Origin: Diplonema papillatum
Lineage: Eukaryota > Euglenozoa > Diplonemea > Diplonemida > Diplonemidae
Assembly: GCA_030068145.1 (NCBI GenBank)
Contig: JAPJBO010000047.1
Location: 186,001 to 250,000, forward strand
Direction: 5' to 3'
Length of the DNA: 64,000 bases
The notes below the pieces were generated by a model. It saw only the letters and a program-made list of their open reading frames with translations. It made no database searches and was not told the origin of the DNA. The first letter of the stretch is position 1. Each line of letters begins with the position of its first letter. A program made the position numbers and the translations under genes. Below, in pieces: positions 50,251-60,425 of the stretch.

Positions 50251-51930
50251 TGGGGATGCAGTCTTGTTAAGGCAGAATCCTGTGCTTTTGTCGTGGATAG
50301 CTTGGAACTGGTTCGGGAACGCATGGGTGGGATAGTCATATTACTGTACACTGCTCGTCCCTCTCGATCGACGACGCGCAGCACGAAAAGACGACGCTAG
50401 CTTCAAACCACTTCTGCCGGTAGAGAGACCCTGCCTCGAAGGAATCAACCGCCTTCAGGTGGGCTCGTCGCTGTCGTTGGGGAAAAACAAAAGAAATTGC
50501 GACTTACGGAAGCGGAGTCCGCTGATCCTGCTTTGTACCCTCGTTCACCCACGATTCGTTGAAAAGCGAAGTTCGTTTAGTAATTCTCGAAACGACCGCG
50601 GCCATTTTCAGATGGGGCATTCGGTGCCAGCAGCTCACAGAAGAGACCGACCTCAAGGCACACCGATGCCCTTGAAGTGAAAACCGAGCATGCTTGCTCG
50701 ATCCCAAGCCCGCCGACACGATCGGAATCACAACAAGATTTAGCCCTGCTAACTCCACATGTACTCGATCTTGCTGGGGCGGAGGCGGCTTCAAACACCT
50801 TCTCGAACCTGTTTTCACCATGTCCTGTCTGCCGGAGTGGCCACGCCAGATCCAGAGGGACAACGAACCCTTTTGTAGAATAAGCACTTGCTTTTCCGTG
50901 TGACACGAAACACAGATGAATCTGGGTCTCGTGCCGGGTGCAACACGCAGCAAGACCCATTCGTTTTTGCATTGTTTCTCCCCCTCTCTTTTCGCGGAAG
51001 ACGGTTGGCTCTAAAACAAAAGGAAAACATAAAGCATTCTCTTTTTTTCTATCTGTCAAGAGCTGCGACTCAACTATTCTGGCGCCGCATTCGGGGCTCA
51101 CACACTCTTCCCCTCTCAGCCCCGGTCGGGTTCGATTTCCTCCTTCCAGAGTTGGCCGGAGCTGCCTCTAGCCAGCAAACAAAGTGTCACCTATTCACAT
51201 CGTTTTCTTTGGTGAATTGTTCTGGCACGCAAAGAACACGCAACCAGACCCTTCAAAGCCTCTAGGCAAAACCCCGTTTTCACACTTCTTCAGTACACTA
51301 CATGATTTGGTTCCTTCACTCCAGCTTAACGCACGTTCCCGTTTTTACGCATGACCGGCAAAAGACTGACGCAGGAAGCCCCAGGCAGTCTCTATGTTAT
51401 GAATCCAAACAAGGCACTGTCGTACCAGTGAACCCATAGTCTTTGATTTCTCATTCGGAGAGTGCCGTGGGTGCCAAAATGACTTCCCTCGATCCTGAGA
51501 CGGCCTTGTTTACAGCAGTGGACTACGACGGTATCTGATCATCTTGGATCCCCACGCTCTCGTTCTTGATTAATGAAGACATTCTTGTCGAATGCTTTCG
51601 CAGAAGTTCGTCTTCCTACGATCTAAGAATTTCACCCCGGACGTAGGAGTACGTACGACCCCGCAGTATGCGACGTGTGGCAAGAGCGCCAGGTGTCACC
51701 AATTCCGCGGTATACGATTCACAACTAGGTCAACGACTAAATCGATCGGATTTGATCAAACTTGGCTTTATTTAACGGGGACTTGTTTTACCACCTACAC
51801 CTGTTTCAAAAGCGCACTCGGCAGGGAAAAAAGAGGGAAGAGGGGAGGAGGGGGGGTTTGAGGCTGGAAGCCATCCCGCCCGCGCGTCTCTCTCGGAGAG
51901 TGCGCGAGGCAGAAAACGTAGGAAACGAAG
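50251..51930. other. Intergenic region 50.25-51.93 kb
   Basis: No gene recognised. A diverged 130-bp repeat fragment lies at about 50880-50955 (GACACGAAACACAGATGAATC). Open frames on both strands at 50500-51265 overlap and lack domains. The last 120 bases (purine-rich, GAGGAGG) are likely promoter and 5' UTR of protein B. Confidence 0.5.
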
Positions 51931-54900
51931 ATGCGAGCCGAGGCGTCGGGAGAGGAGCACCCGCGGCTCGAAGCGGCGAAGCCGCCGATGCCGCCAATTG
52001 TCCTCCGGATCGAGTCCGGGGACGATGAGGACGACGACGAGGAGGAAGAAGACCAGGAGGTCAAGCCCTTCGACGACTTCTTTGCCCCGATGGCCTCGTC
52101 CCCGGCGTCCGACGCGTTTTCCCACGGCCCGCTCGGCTTCCACGGGAGCCCGGACCGCGGCCACGGGCCGTCTCCCCTGCGGATGCAGAGCCCTGATGCG
52201 CTCAGCATGCCGACGCTCAACTCCTCGTTCACGGAGCTGGCACTATTGACCGCGAGGAACAACCCCACGTCCGCCGTGGTTCACCTCAGGCAGTGCGGGG
52301 CCGACGACGTCGACGCCATTACGGAGGGTGCCGAAATGCTCCGGATATCCCTTGAAAGCGTGCAGAGTACTGCACCGTGCGAGCCCGGCGGCGAGGCGCC
52401 GGCGCGGCTGATGCAGGACGGCGGGCACGTCAAAAAGGCCATCAACGACCTGCTCGACCGGCACGGCCGCGAGCGCCCGAACATCGCCTCCGAGCTGTTC
52501 AAGTGCCTGGCGCTGCTTTACGAGAGCGGCACGATCTCGACAGTCCTGCTGTCCGACAAAGAAGTCGAACACGTGATGTATTACCTGCAGCGCCCCCACA
52601 CCGACGCCGCGCGCCCCCACGCGTGCGAAGTGGCCGTGCAGTACGTCATGTCCGGGAAGCTGTCGACGGAGACGTCCCTACGCATGGCAGACGCGCTGCT
52701 GCAGAGGCTGCCCGAAGCCAACGCGGTGAGCCTCCTCTTCTCGCTGCAGGCGCTGGAAGGCCTGCTGCTCGACGACACGGTGCTCGAAGCCAGCAAAAGC
52801 GACCTGCTGCAGGTTTTCAACGTCGTGCGGGCGCGCACGCCGAAGGAAGTCTCCTCGCTGTTCTCCGACACCTTCCTGCGGAGAGCCTACGCGAGCACGC
52901 TGGGCGGGATCCTGGCCGACGAGGCGCTGCTCAATGAGTTGGTATCCATCCCCCCTCCGGCATCGCCGAAGGCGAAGGCCGGAAAACCGACCAATGACGG
53001 GGCCTCCGACGTTTCATCGGACGCGGCGGAAGGCGGCGAGTCGGAGGAGGCAGTGGACTGCATCGTGGACTGTTTGAACAGGTTTCTCTTCGAAGTGGTC
53101 AAAGGCGCTGGACCGCATATGTCTATTGCTGCCCGTATGTCCATCGTCGCCGCCGTTGCAGTCGCCACGGCGGTGGCAGGGTGTGTCATGAAGCCCGTGT
53201 ACCGAAAAACGAGGATGGCGGCGGTGGTCAACCAGATACGACGGGACTCCGCGCAGTCGATGACCACGTTCCAGCCCGTGTCGGCGGCGCAGGCACCCCT
53301 CGACGCACCGCCGCCGCAAATCGAGCTCACGAGGGCCAGCTCGAACAACTTGACGGGGTCCCCGCGGTTTTCCCCCGCCTTCCGACCAATGGTCTCGGGG
53401 GCGCTTTCGATGGTGTCGTCGAACGCCGGCCTGCTGCAGCAAGACCTGGACTGCTCGGTCACAGGGCGCCGTCGAAGTCTGACGGGAACGCAGTCGCTCA
53501 TCCGCGTCATGACCGGGCTATCGCGCACCGCGCGCAGCCTGCGCGCGTTCACGACGAAGTGCGCCAAGGAGCAGGCGCTGCTGCACACGCTGGAGGCGGT
53601 GCGCAACGCGCTCGAAATCCCGGTCGTCAGAGACCGGCTCCGGCAGCGCAAGGCGTACGTCGCAGTGTCGGAGCTCCTGTCCTGCTGCACGCTTTGCCCG
53701 GAGGCCGCGGAGTTCTGCTCCGGGATTGTGTCTAAACTGACAGACGGCGCGTCTGCGCCGACTCAGCGGGTGAGCCGAGCGCTGGTTGACAGCATCATGA
53801 TCCATCAGTTCGACCGGAGTGTGCTGTGCTCGTCGGTGTCGTGCCTGCACGGCATCGCGTCCGACGACGCGAAAACACCGTGGTGGGGCGCGATCTTCGA
53901 GCACACCGACGGCCGCGTCCTCGAAGCGATCACGCTCGTCCTGATGCGGGTGAGGCTGCCGGAGATCTCGCTGCTCTGCGCCCGCGCGCTGCTCCGCCTC
54001 ACCTCGCTGCCGAAGGGCGCGAAGCAGCTCTTCAGGCTCGAGCCGCCGCTCGGCGTCAGCCCCATCGCCACCGTCGCGGCGGGCACCGCCGACGGGCCGT
54101 GCAGAAACGTGCTGCTCCGGATCCTCGAGGCCCTCAGCTCGAACTCGGGAAAAGACCGCGCCGAGACCTTGGTGATCCATTCGGTCGTCGGCGAGATGCT
54201 CAACCTCCTGAACCGAAGCAGCTCGGAAGACGCGACCGGCGGCGGTGACGACGTCGTGTGCTCGTGCCTGATCATCCTCAACAACATGCTGCTGTCGAGC
54301 GATCGACGGCAGGCTCCGGCGTATCCGGAGCAGCACTTGTCGATCACGTGCAGGAAGTCCGAGTCGTGCCCGTCGTCGCAGAGGCGCGACCTGGCGCGGT
54401 TGAAGTCGTCGTCGGCCCAGCCCGAAGCGGCGGACACGCCGCGCAGCGTCGACGACGACACCGACACCGTTGTGTGCTTGGACGCCTCGGACGCGCTTGC
54501 TGCTCTCCCGCCGACCAACGGCGCGGGCAACGACGACGACAGCAGCGGCGGGGTCACCAAGGGCAGCGCGAACAACAACAACAACAACAACAACAATAGC
54601 AACAACGCCAGCGCCGGCAACAACGACACTGGGCACCCTTTCGCTTCGACGGCGCCGGCGTACCGGGCGAAGCTCAGCCTGCCGCTGCCGCTGCTGCCGC
54701 TGCCGCTGCCGTCGCCGCTGAACTCGCCGAGCGGGCGGGACCTCGACGGCGGGCTGTTCCCCGTGTACTCGGAGAACACGCCCCGGTCGCCGCTCTCGCC
54801 GTACCTCGAGATGGCCGACCACTCGTTCACCCAGCGGAAGCCGGGCGTCGTCCGCGAAAAGCTGCTCGAGCTCGAAGCCCACACGACCCTCTTCGACCTC

Positions 54901-57900
54901 TTCCGCATGGCCACCGGCCGCACCCAGCACATGGCCGGCGTCCTCCTCGGTGGGATGGCGGAGGCGTCACACGACGTCAGGGAGGCGATATTGACCAACG
55001 GTGGGTTGAGCGCGATGTTTAAACTGATGGAAACTCACCGCGGTGATGTAGAGCTCAGCCACGCCTGCGGGTACCTCCTCGCCTGCTTGGCGCTGGAAGG
55101 TCCGGAGGTCTGTTCGGAGATCGCGAAGGAAGACGGCGGAGACGCGGTGATGAAGGCGGCGAAGTTTAAGTCCAGCCTCCTCACGGGCACGCAGCGGGCG
55201 CTGTGCTCGGAGCGGCACAAGGAAATCCTCAGCCGCAAGCCGTCTGTCGTGCACGAGGTCGAGCTGTTGAACGCTGAACTCGAAGCAACCCGGCAGCAGT
55301 GCAAGACGCTCGAGGCCTGCTTCACGCATTTGGTGCGCGACGATGCCCTCTCAGCGCTCTCCCTCCTCCGCAGCAGCACCGCCTTCGTCGACCAGCACGC
55401 CGCCATCCTCCGCGGGCTCATCCACGCCGAAATCGTCGCGGCCGTGCTCGCGGTCGCGGCAGCCTCCGCATCCCACCTGCCGGCACCCCCCCGCCCGGAC
55501 GCCCGGCTCTGCGAGTTCCTCCTGGAGCACGACTACCCCGCGGCGCTCGCCGAAGTCCGCGCGCACCCTGCGTTGAAGCGGCGGCACGGGGCTGCGGTCG
55601 CGAAGCGGTGGGCGGGTGCGGTCGCGCTGGCGGCCGGCGCCGCCGTCGCCAGCTGCGCGAGCAGCGGGCTGCCGCCGCCCGCCGCGCGCGAGGACGGCGG
55701 GCTCCGCGCGTTCTGCCGGCGGCTTGCCGCGGCGGCGCCCCGGCCGGCCGTCGACCGCGCCATCGAGGAGGTTCCCGAGCCGTCCCTCGCGCCCTTTTTC
55801 GAGTCGCTCCGCTCCCCGGCGGACGACGCAGCGGCAACTCCTCCTCCTCCTCCTCCAGCTGTTGCAGGGCATCAAGTTCAAACGACTGCACCTGCTGCCA
55901 CTCCGACTCCGGCAGCGTCCGGGCGCTGGTTCGAACACACCCGGGCCACCGCGCTGCACCGCCTGCGGGCAATCGGCGAGGGGTGGGATGGAAACCCGGG
56001 TGACCCGGCTCTGGCCGAAGACGTGCGCGAGGGCGTCCGCGCGTGGGAGGGCCTCGACCTGGAGGGGGCCGAAGGCCCCGAGACGCTGTGGGACGACGTG
56101 CGGCGGCTGGAAGCCGGCGTCAGCGACCTGCAGGCGCGGGCGGACGCGGCGCAGCGGAGCCCCGGCGGCGGCGGGGGGGCGTGGTTCGAGCATACCCGCG
56201 AAGCCGCGCTGCTCCGCCTGCGGGCTATCGGCCGGCGGTGGGACGGCTGCCGCGCGAAGCTCGAAGACCCGGCGCTGCCGGAGGACGTGCGCGCGGCCAC
56301 CCGCGCGTGGGAAAGCCTGGCGGCCGACGCCGACGGCTCCCGCGAGACAGCGCGCACGCTCGAAGAAGACGTGCGCAGCCTGCAAGCCCGCTCGGACACC
56401 GCCATCGACCACGCCGCCGCCGTCGCCGCCGAACAGGCCGCCCGGGCGCTGCGTGCGGCCAGCACACCCGACCCAACGACAGCGCCCGTCGTCACAGCCG
56501 CCGCAACCACCAGCCCTCAGACCCCCGAACAACGCCACTCGGACGCGGAATGGGTGCGTGCGCGGATGGCGGGGTGGGAAGGCAAAGGGCTCGACCTGGA
56601 CGACCTGCGCCGCGATGTCGGTTCTGCGGGTCCGGAAGACGGCGCCGGGCTGGTCAAGAAGTGGTGCGGCGTGCTCGAGCGCCGGCTTGCCGGCGGAGAC
56701 GCGGACCCGTGGGCCGCGGCCGCCGCGTCGGTGGCCGCCGAGGAGGCCGCAGCTCGCCAGCGCGACCAAGCCCTGCACCGCGTGGCGCTGCTCGAGGCCG
56801 AGACGGCCCGCCTGCGCGCCGAAGCCGATGCCCGCGCCTCCCCCGCGAAACCCGCACCGGGCCACCCGGCTCGGAAGACGGCGAGCCGGAAGCCTGCCGC
56901 ACACGTCGCGGGCAACGGGCGCAACGCGGTGAAATCTGCGAAGGTCGACCCCCCGCCCTCGTCCGCCGGCGAAGCGGACATCGACGTTCCGATCGTCGCG
57001 TTGGTCGGCGACGTGGACTACTTCAAGGGCAAGCTCGAAGGTGCGATCAACGTCATCTCCCAGCAGAGCCAGGAGATCGAAAAGCTCAAGCGCGGCCTCC
57101 GAGTCAAGCCGGCCGGGGCCAGACCAGCGGAGCGAACCGCCAACGCCTGGGGGAACACCGACCCGATCGACGAAGAAGAAGCGGAGCTGGAGGGATGGGT
57201 TTCCGAGCAAATCGAGCAAGACCGGCGCCTCGCCGAGAAGGACCGCGAGCTCGCCGCCCGACAGGCCGAGCTGGAGCGGTTGGCCACCGTGCTCGAGGCG
57301 AAGGAGGGCGAGCAGCAGAAGGTGCGGCACCTCTTCGAGGCGCGGGAAAAACGCCTCCGGAAGCTCGAAAAGCGCGCGCGGGCGCAGGACTCGGGGCTGG
57401 ACCCCGACGGGCAGGGCTCCGGCACACCCGACGCCGACGGCTCGCGCCCGCCGGCAACGCGGGAGGGGCTCGAGAGGCGGATCAAGCAGCTCACGGCGCA
57501 GCTGCAGGCCTTCGTGCAGGCGGCGCGCGTCTACGACCAGCCGTCAGCGACCGCGATCGCAAGCGCCCTCCGGGACGATAAGCTCGATCCCATCCGCGAC
57601 CTGATCCTCTCCTTCCGCGCCTGCCCCCTCTCCACCCCGCGTGCCCACGTCCGCAGGCAGACCCCCCCGTCCCTCCGCGGGCCGTCCCCCCTCCCCAGCG
57701 AGCACCCCACCCGCGACGCACGGGCGACCCGGGCAAAAGCGAAGGAGGCGCTGGCAGGGGTCTGGAAGTGGTGGAAACGGGTGGCGGCAACCCTGGACAG
57801 GATGCCGTGTGTCACCCCGCCTTGCGCCCCCGGCCCTGCGGTGTCGCCGACGGCGAAGCCGGTCGACTATGCGACGGGCGTGCGCGAGCTGGTGTGGGAG

Positions 57901-58275
57901 CTCCACCGGTGTCCTCTGTATCTGATAGGCGACAGAGTGTGCAAGACGGACGATCCGGAGCAGGTGCTGGCCGAAGTCTCGCAGTGGTGGGGCCCGGCGA
58001 GCGCCGTGTGGCAGCGGAGCTACGTGGCGTTCCTGCAGAAGCGGGCGGCGCTGCTTCATTCCCTCGTCAGCCTCACCGCGCAGGCGCCGCCGCCGCAGAA
58101 CCCGGGCGGCCGCGCCGCGGCGCCCGCGGCCTCCCCTCGCCCGCCTTCCGCGCCGAAGCCCGGCACCCGGAAGCAGACCCTCGATCCAAGCGACGACGTG
58201 TACTCCTTCGTATCGCGCCGCGAAGAGCGCACGGCAAAGCAGCGGGGGACCCTGCAAATTATGTACGGCGAGTGA
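51931..58275 (+). CDS. Giant helical-repeat/coiled-coil protein B, tandem paralogue of 40055-46834
   Basis: An intact frame of 2114 codons from ATG 51931; family not recognised. Block order follows protein A: N-terminal solenoid about 91-344 (INDLLDRHGRERPNIASELF), second solenoid about 544-791 (HTLEAVRNALEIPVVRDRL), an armadillo-like block about 977-1084 (FDLFRMATGRTQHMAGVL, ACGYLLACLAL), degenerate double-Cys-type repeats about 1124-1290, coiled coil about 1700-1824, and C-terminal domain about 1847-2050 (AARVYDQPSA, RACPLS). Features not in A are a hydrophobic stretch at 397-420 (MSIVAAVAVATAVAGCVM), an Asn run near 881-900, and two 80-residue repeats at 1331-1500 beginning WFEHTR and sharing ALLRLRAIG. 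It probably arose with A by tandem duplication. Function is unknown. Confidence 0.85.
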   Translation: MRAEASGEEHPRLEAAKPPMPPIVLRIESGDDEDDDEEEEDQEVKPFDDFFAPMASSPASDAFSHGPLGFHGSPDRGHGPSPLRMQSPDALSMPTLNSSFTELALLTARNNPTSAVVHLRQCGADDVDAITEGAEMLRISLESVQSTAPCEPGGEAPARLMQDGGHVKKAINDLLDRHGRERPNIASELFKCLALLYESGTISTVLLSDKEVEHVMYYLQRPHTDAARPHACEVAVQYVMSGKLSTETSLRMADALLQRLPEANAVSLLFSLQALEGLLLDDTVLEASKSDLLQVFNVVRARTPKEVSSLFSDTFLRRAYASTLGGILADEALLNELVSIPPPASPKAKAGKPTNDGASDVSSDAAEGGESEEAVDCIVDCLNRFLFEVVKGAGPHMSIAARMSIVAAVAVATAVAGCVMKPVYRKTRMAAVVNQIRRDSAQSMTTFQPVSAAQAPLDAPPPQIELTRASSNNLTGSPRFSPAFRPMVSGALSMVSSNAGLLQQDLDCSVTGRRRSLTGTQSLIRVMTGLSRTARSLRAFTTKCAKEQALLHTLEAVRNALEIPVVRDRLRQRKAYVAVSELLSCCTLCPEAAEFCSGIVSKLTDGASAPTQRVSRALVDSIMIHQFDRSVLCSSVSCLHGIASDDAKTPWWGAIFEHTDGRVLEAITLVLMRVRLPEISLLCARALLRLTSLPKGAKQLFRLEPPLGVSPIATVAAGTADGPCRNVLLRILEALSSNSGKDRAETLVIHSVVGEMLNLLNRSSSEDATGGGDDVVCSCLIILNNMLLSSDRRQAPAYPEQHLSITCRKSESCPSSQRRDLARLKSSSAQPEAADTPRSVDDDTDTVVCLDASDALAALPPTNGAGNDDDSSGGVTKGSANNNNNNNNNSNNASAGNNDTGHPFASTAPAYRAKLSLPLPLLPLPLPSPLNSPSGRDLDGGLFPVYSENTPRSPLSPYLEMADHSFTQRKPGVVREKLLELEAHTTLFDLFRMATGRTQHMAGVLLGGMAEASHDVREAILTNGGLSAMFKLMETHRGDVELSHACGYLLACLALEGPEVCSEIAKEDGGDAVMKAAKFKSSLLTGTQRALCSERHKEILSRKPSVVHEVELLNAELEATRQQCKTLEACFTHLVRDDALSALSLLRSSTAFVDQHAAILRGLIHAEIVAAVLAVAAASASHLPAPPRPDARLCEFLLEHDYPAALAEVRAHPALKRRHGAAVAKRWAGAVALAAGAAVASCASSGLPPPAAREDGGLRAFCRRLAAAAPRPAVDRAIEEVPEPSLAPFFESLRSPADDAAATPPPPPPAVAGHQVQTTAPAATPTPAASGRWFEHTRATALHRLRAIGEGWDGNPGDPALAEDVREGVRAWEGLDLEGAEGPETLWDDVRRLEAGVSDLQARADAAQRSPGGGGGAWFEHTREAALLRLRAIGRRWDGCRAKLEDPALPEDVRAATRAWESLAADADGSRETARTLEEDVRSLQARSDTAIDHAAAVAAEQAARALRAASTPDPTTAPVVTAAATTSPQTPEQRHSDAEWVRARMAGWEGKGLDLDDLRRDVGSAGPEDGAGLVKKWCGVLERRLAGGDADPWAAAAASVAAEEAAARQRDQALHRVALLEAETARLRAEADARASPAKPAPGHPARKTASRKPAAHVAGNGRNAVKSAKVDPPPSSAGEADIDVPIVALVGDVDYFKGKLEGAINVISQQSQEIEKLKRGLRVKPAGARPAERTANAWGNTDPIDEEEAELEGWVSEQIEQDRRLAEKDRELAARQAELERLATVLEAKEGEQQKVRHLFEAREKRLRKLEKRARAQDSGLDPDGQGSGTPDADGSRPPATREGLERRIKQLTAQLQAFVQAARVYDQPSATAIASALRDDKLDPIRDLILSFRACPLSTPRAHVRRQTPPSLRGPSPLPSEHPTRDARATRAKAKEALAGVWKWWKRVAATLDRMPCVTPPCAPGPAVSPTAKPVDYATGVRELVWELHRCPLYLIGDRVCKTDDPEQVLAEVSQWWGPASAVWQRSYVAFLQKRAALLHSLVSLTAQAPPPQNPGGRAAAPAASPRPPSAPKPGTRKQTLDPSDDVYSFVSRREERTAKQRGTLQIMYGE

Positions 58276-58317
58276 GAGGGAAAGAGAGAGAAAGGTGCGT
58301 CGACTGTTACTGTCACC

Positions 58318-58463
58318 AACAATCTTGCGGGTTGCCCTTCACTTGATTGTGCAGGCTAAAAAGACGGAGACAGCGTGTTCTGGTGGTTGATCAGAGTTCC
58401 TGACCTGAAAATGACACAGGGTAAATACAAGTGTGGGAAAACGATCAACCGGCACGCACAAAC
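58318..58463 (+). repeat. 150-bp dispersed repeat, copy 2
   Basis: Nearly full-length match to 27091-27243, starting 43 bases after the stop codon of protein B. It is therefore likely within that gene's 3' UTR or just beyond. Confidence 0.75.
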
Positions 58464-59424
58464 ACAAGAGTTGCTTATGGTTGGCTGGGAGAAGCCACCG
58501 TACGACCTGACTGGTTCCTGTACGTCCGGGCGCTCTTCCAACGCAGCGGCGCTGCGTCTACGGAACGTAACACGTCTTTCGCATATGCTCGATACGGCAG
58601 GGCCGGACTATGTTCGATAACCCAGTCCTCTGCTTCCGGGCCTGCCTTCTTCTCTGTCTCCGGTCGCGTTCTCGGAAATCCCACGTGGCCAGCGTTATTC
58701 GGCGACCGGCACGTGCAAACTAACATTCTTTTTTGGCGATTATATTTCCTCCTGCGCATCCCCGCCACGGCGATCCTTTAACTTGTGCAAGGGGGAGCGG
58801 GTTGCATTCGCTGGTACAGTACCGTGCTTTCCCCGCCTTCCGCATCCGGGTCTCTGCTCTCGGGAAGCTGACGCGCCAGCCCGGCGATGCCGGGTAGAAT
58901 GAACAGGGTTAGGCATTCTACCACCCTCCCCCCGGGAGTGACCATTACTTCTCCGGTTCTCTTGTTGTTCTTCTTCTCCTTCTTCGGAAAAGGTCGCGTT
59001 GGCGGGGACGGTTACCTATCGTAGTCGTCACAGAGTTGGAGGATGGAATGCAAGCAAATAAGTCGTATGGGAGAGCCCCGGGTCTTTTTTAGATTGCGAC
59101 GACACCCAAGCTAACGCACCAAGACCACACGACCTTCCCGAAACTAAATAGATGCACTGTGCAACCTGTTCTTAATTTTTTTTTAGTAAAAGAATAAAGC
59201 AAACCTACGCATTTCTCTTCCTTCTTTTCTCAACAGGAATGCGTCCTAGTCCAATCATCAGCTTGCACTTCTTCCGTTGTTGCTATTTGTCCACACCGCT
59301 CGTCGTTCCACTATTTGATTGAGGGAAAAAGTTAAACCCCCGAATTGGGGACAGACCAATCCGTACCACGTTAGTTAGCCTTGCATTTACCTGATAGATC
59401 ATGGTGTACCGTGGTACACCGCGT
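58464..59424. other. Intergenic region 58.5-59.4 kb
   Basis: No gene recognised. Short frames near 58431-58781 have no domain. GGTGTACCGTGGTACACC near 59404 is a small palindrome just outside the LINE fragment. Confidence 0.5.
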
Positions 59425-59745
59425 TAGGGTTAGTTTTGGGTAAGAATGGATAGAATCTGTCGCGATAATCTGCATCGCCGGCGGCGCGGTTATCTCTTCA
59501 CACGTGATGTGTCATGCTTTCGCCTCTTAAGCTCGTCTTGATCGTCGCGCTCAGGCGCGCGTTTGGTGCCTCGCTTCTTCTTCGATTGCTCGTCCAGGTT
59601 CATCGGTTGCGCGTCGATTTCTGCTTCTTCACGGTGCTTGGGCGATGGTCGTGTTGCCTTCGATTGCACATCGATGCGTCCTTTGCCGCTTCTTCACCGG
59701 CGTTGGTGCCGTCTTCCCGACCTTCGCTGCTGAGGCCGATGAACC
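59425..59745 (-). pseudogene. 5'-truncated LINE tail, third copy
   Basis: The minus strand matches the last 320 bases of the LINE at 16.4-16.75 kb. It includes GATGCAGATTATCGCGACAG, the TCACACGTGTGAAGAGATAACC-type 3' UTR and the basic ORF2 tail codons. The 3' end ACCCAAAA coincides with the other copies. The ORF is broken. Confidence 0.85.
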
Positions 59746-60290
59746 GCGACAGACGGCGGCAGGCAATTCCAGGTGATAGAGATGGACCGGCTTCAAGAAA
59801 AGAATGCCAACGCGTGGACCGTTGGCCGAAGCCACGGAAGGCAAAGACACTCGCGCGTAACATTGCAAGTTTGTACCTTATTTTGCATGCACCAGCTACC
59901 GTGCAGTAGCAAGGATATCCAGCCGCAGGACGTATGGATGCCCACCGGTGTCAACAAACAGAAAGCGCTCCCGCCGCCATCACCGCGCTCCACCTGGCCT
60001 CTCAGCGTCGAGTTCCAGGGCACTGGGAGGTCACAATCCCGCTCGTCACCACCCGGTGAGAAAAGCTGCGGTTTGACTACCTTGCAGCGCCGCGGGATCA
60101 CGGTTCTCAACAACCGACTAGTGGGTGCCGATACCCTTCAAGCAAAGAAAGATCCCCAGATGTAATTAGACACGTGAGCTCCCCCACCCCGAGCAATCAA
60201 AAGAAGAACAGTCCTCAATTGGAGCTTGCACTGGGAAACGAAGTGGCGGACGATCAGTATCAACGGATCGAAGCTGCATCTTTTCTTTTT

Positions 60291-60425
60291 TGTATGAGCA
60301 CCTGCTTTGTAGGAAATACTTGAGGAGGCTGCCAGCTGCAAAAGATCAAAGGAGGTAAATGTGCTGTAGCCCACACGAAACACAGGTGAATCTGGGTTCA
60401 GTGGCGGGCGTAAGCGTTCAACAAA
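60291..60425 (+). repeat. 130-bp dispersed repeat, copy 3
   Basis: Same blocks as 30511-30642 and 39591-39723, ending GTAAGCGTTCAACAAAA. It is closer to copy 2 (GAAATACTTGAGGAGGCTGC) than to copy 1. Confidence 0.8.

Noticed and set aside
53518-57330. Long minus-strand frames opposite protein B (470 and 659 codons)
   Set aside because: Shadows of the plus-strand gene. The plus frame aligns with protein A and the minus frames do not.
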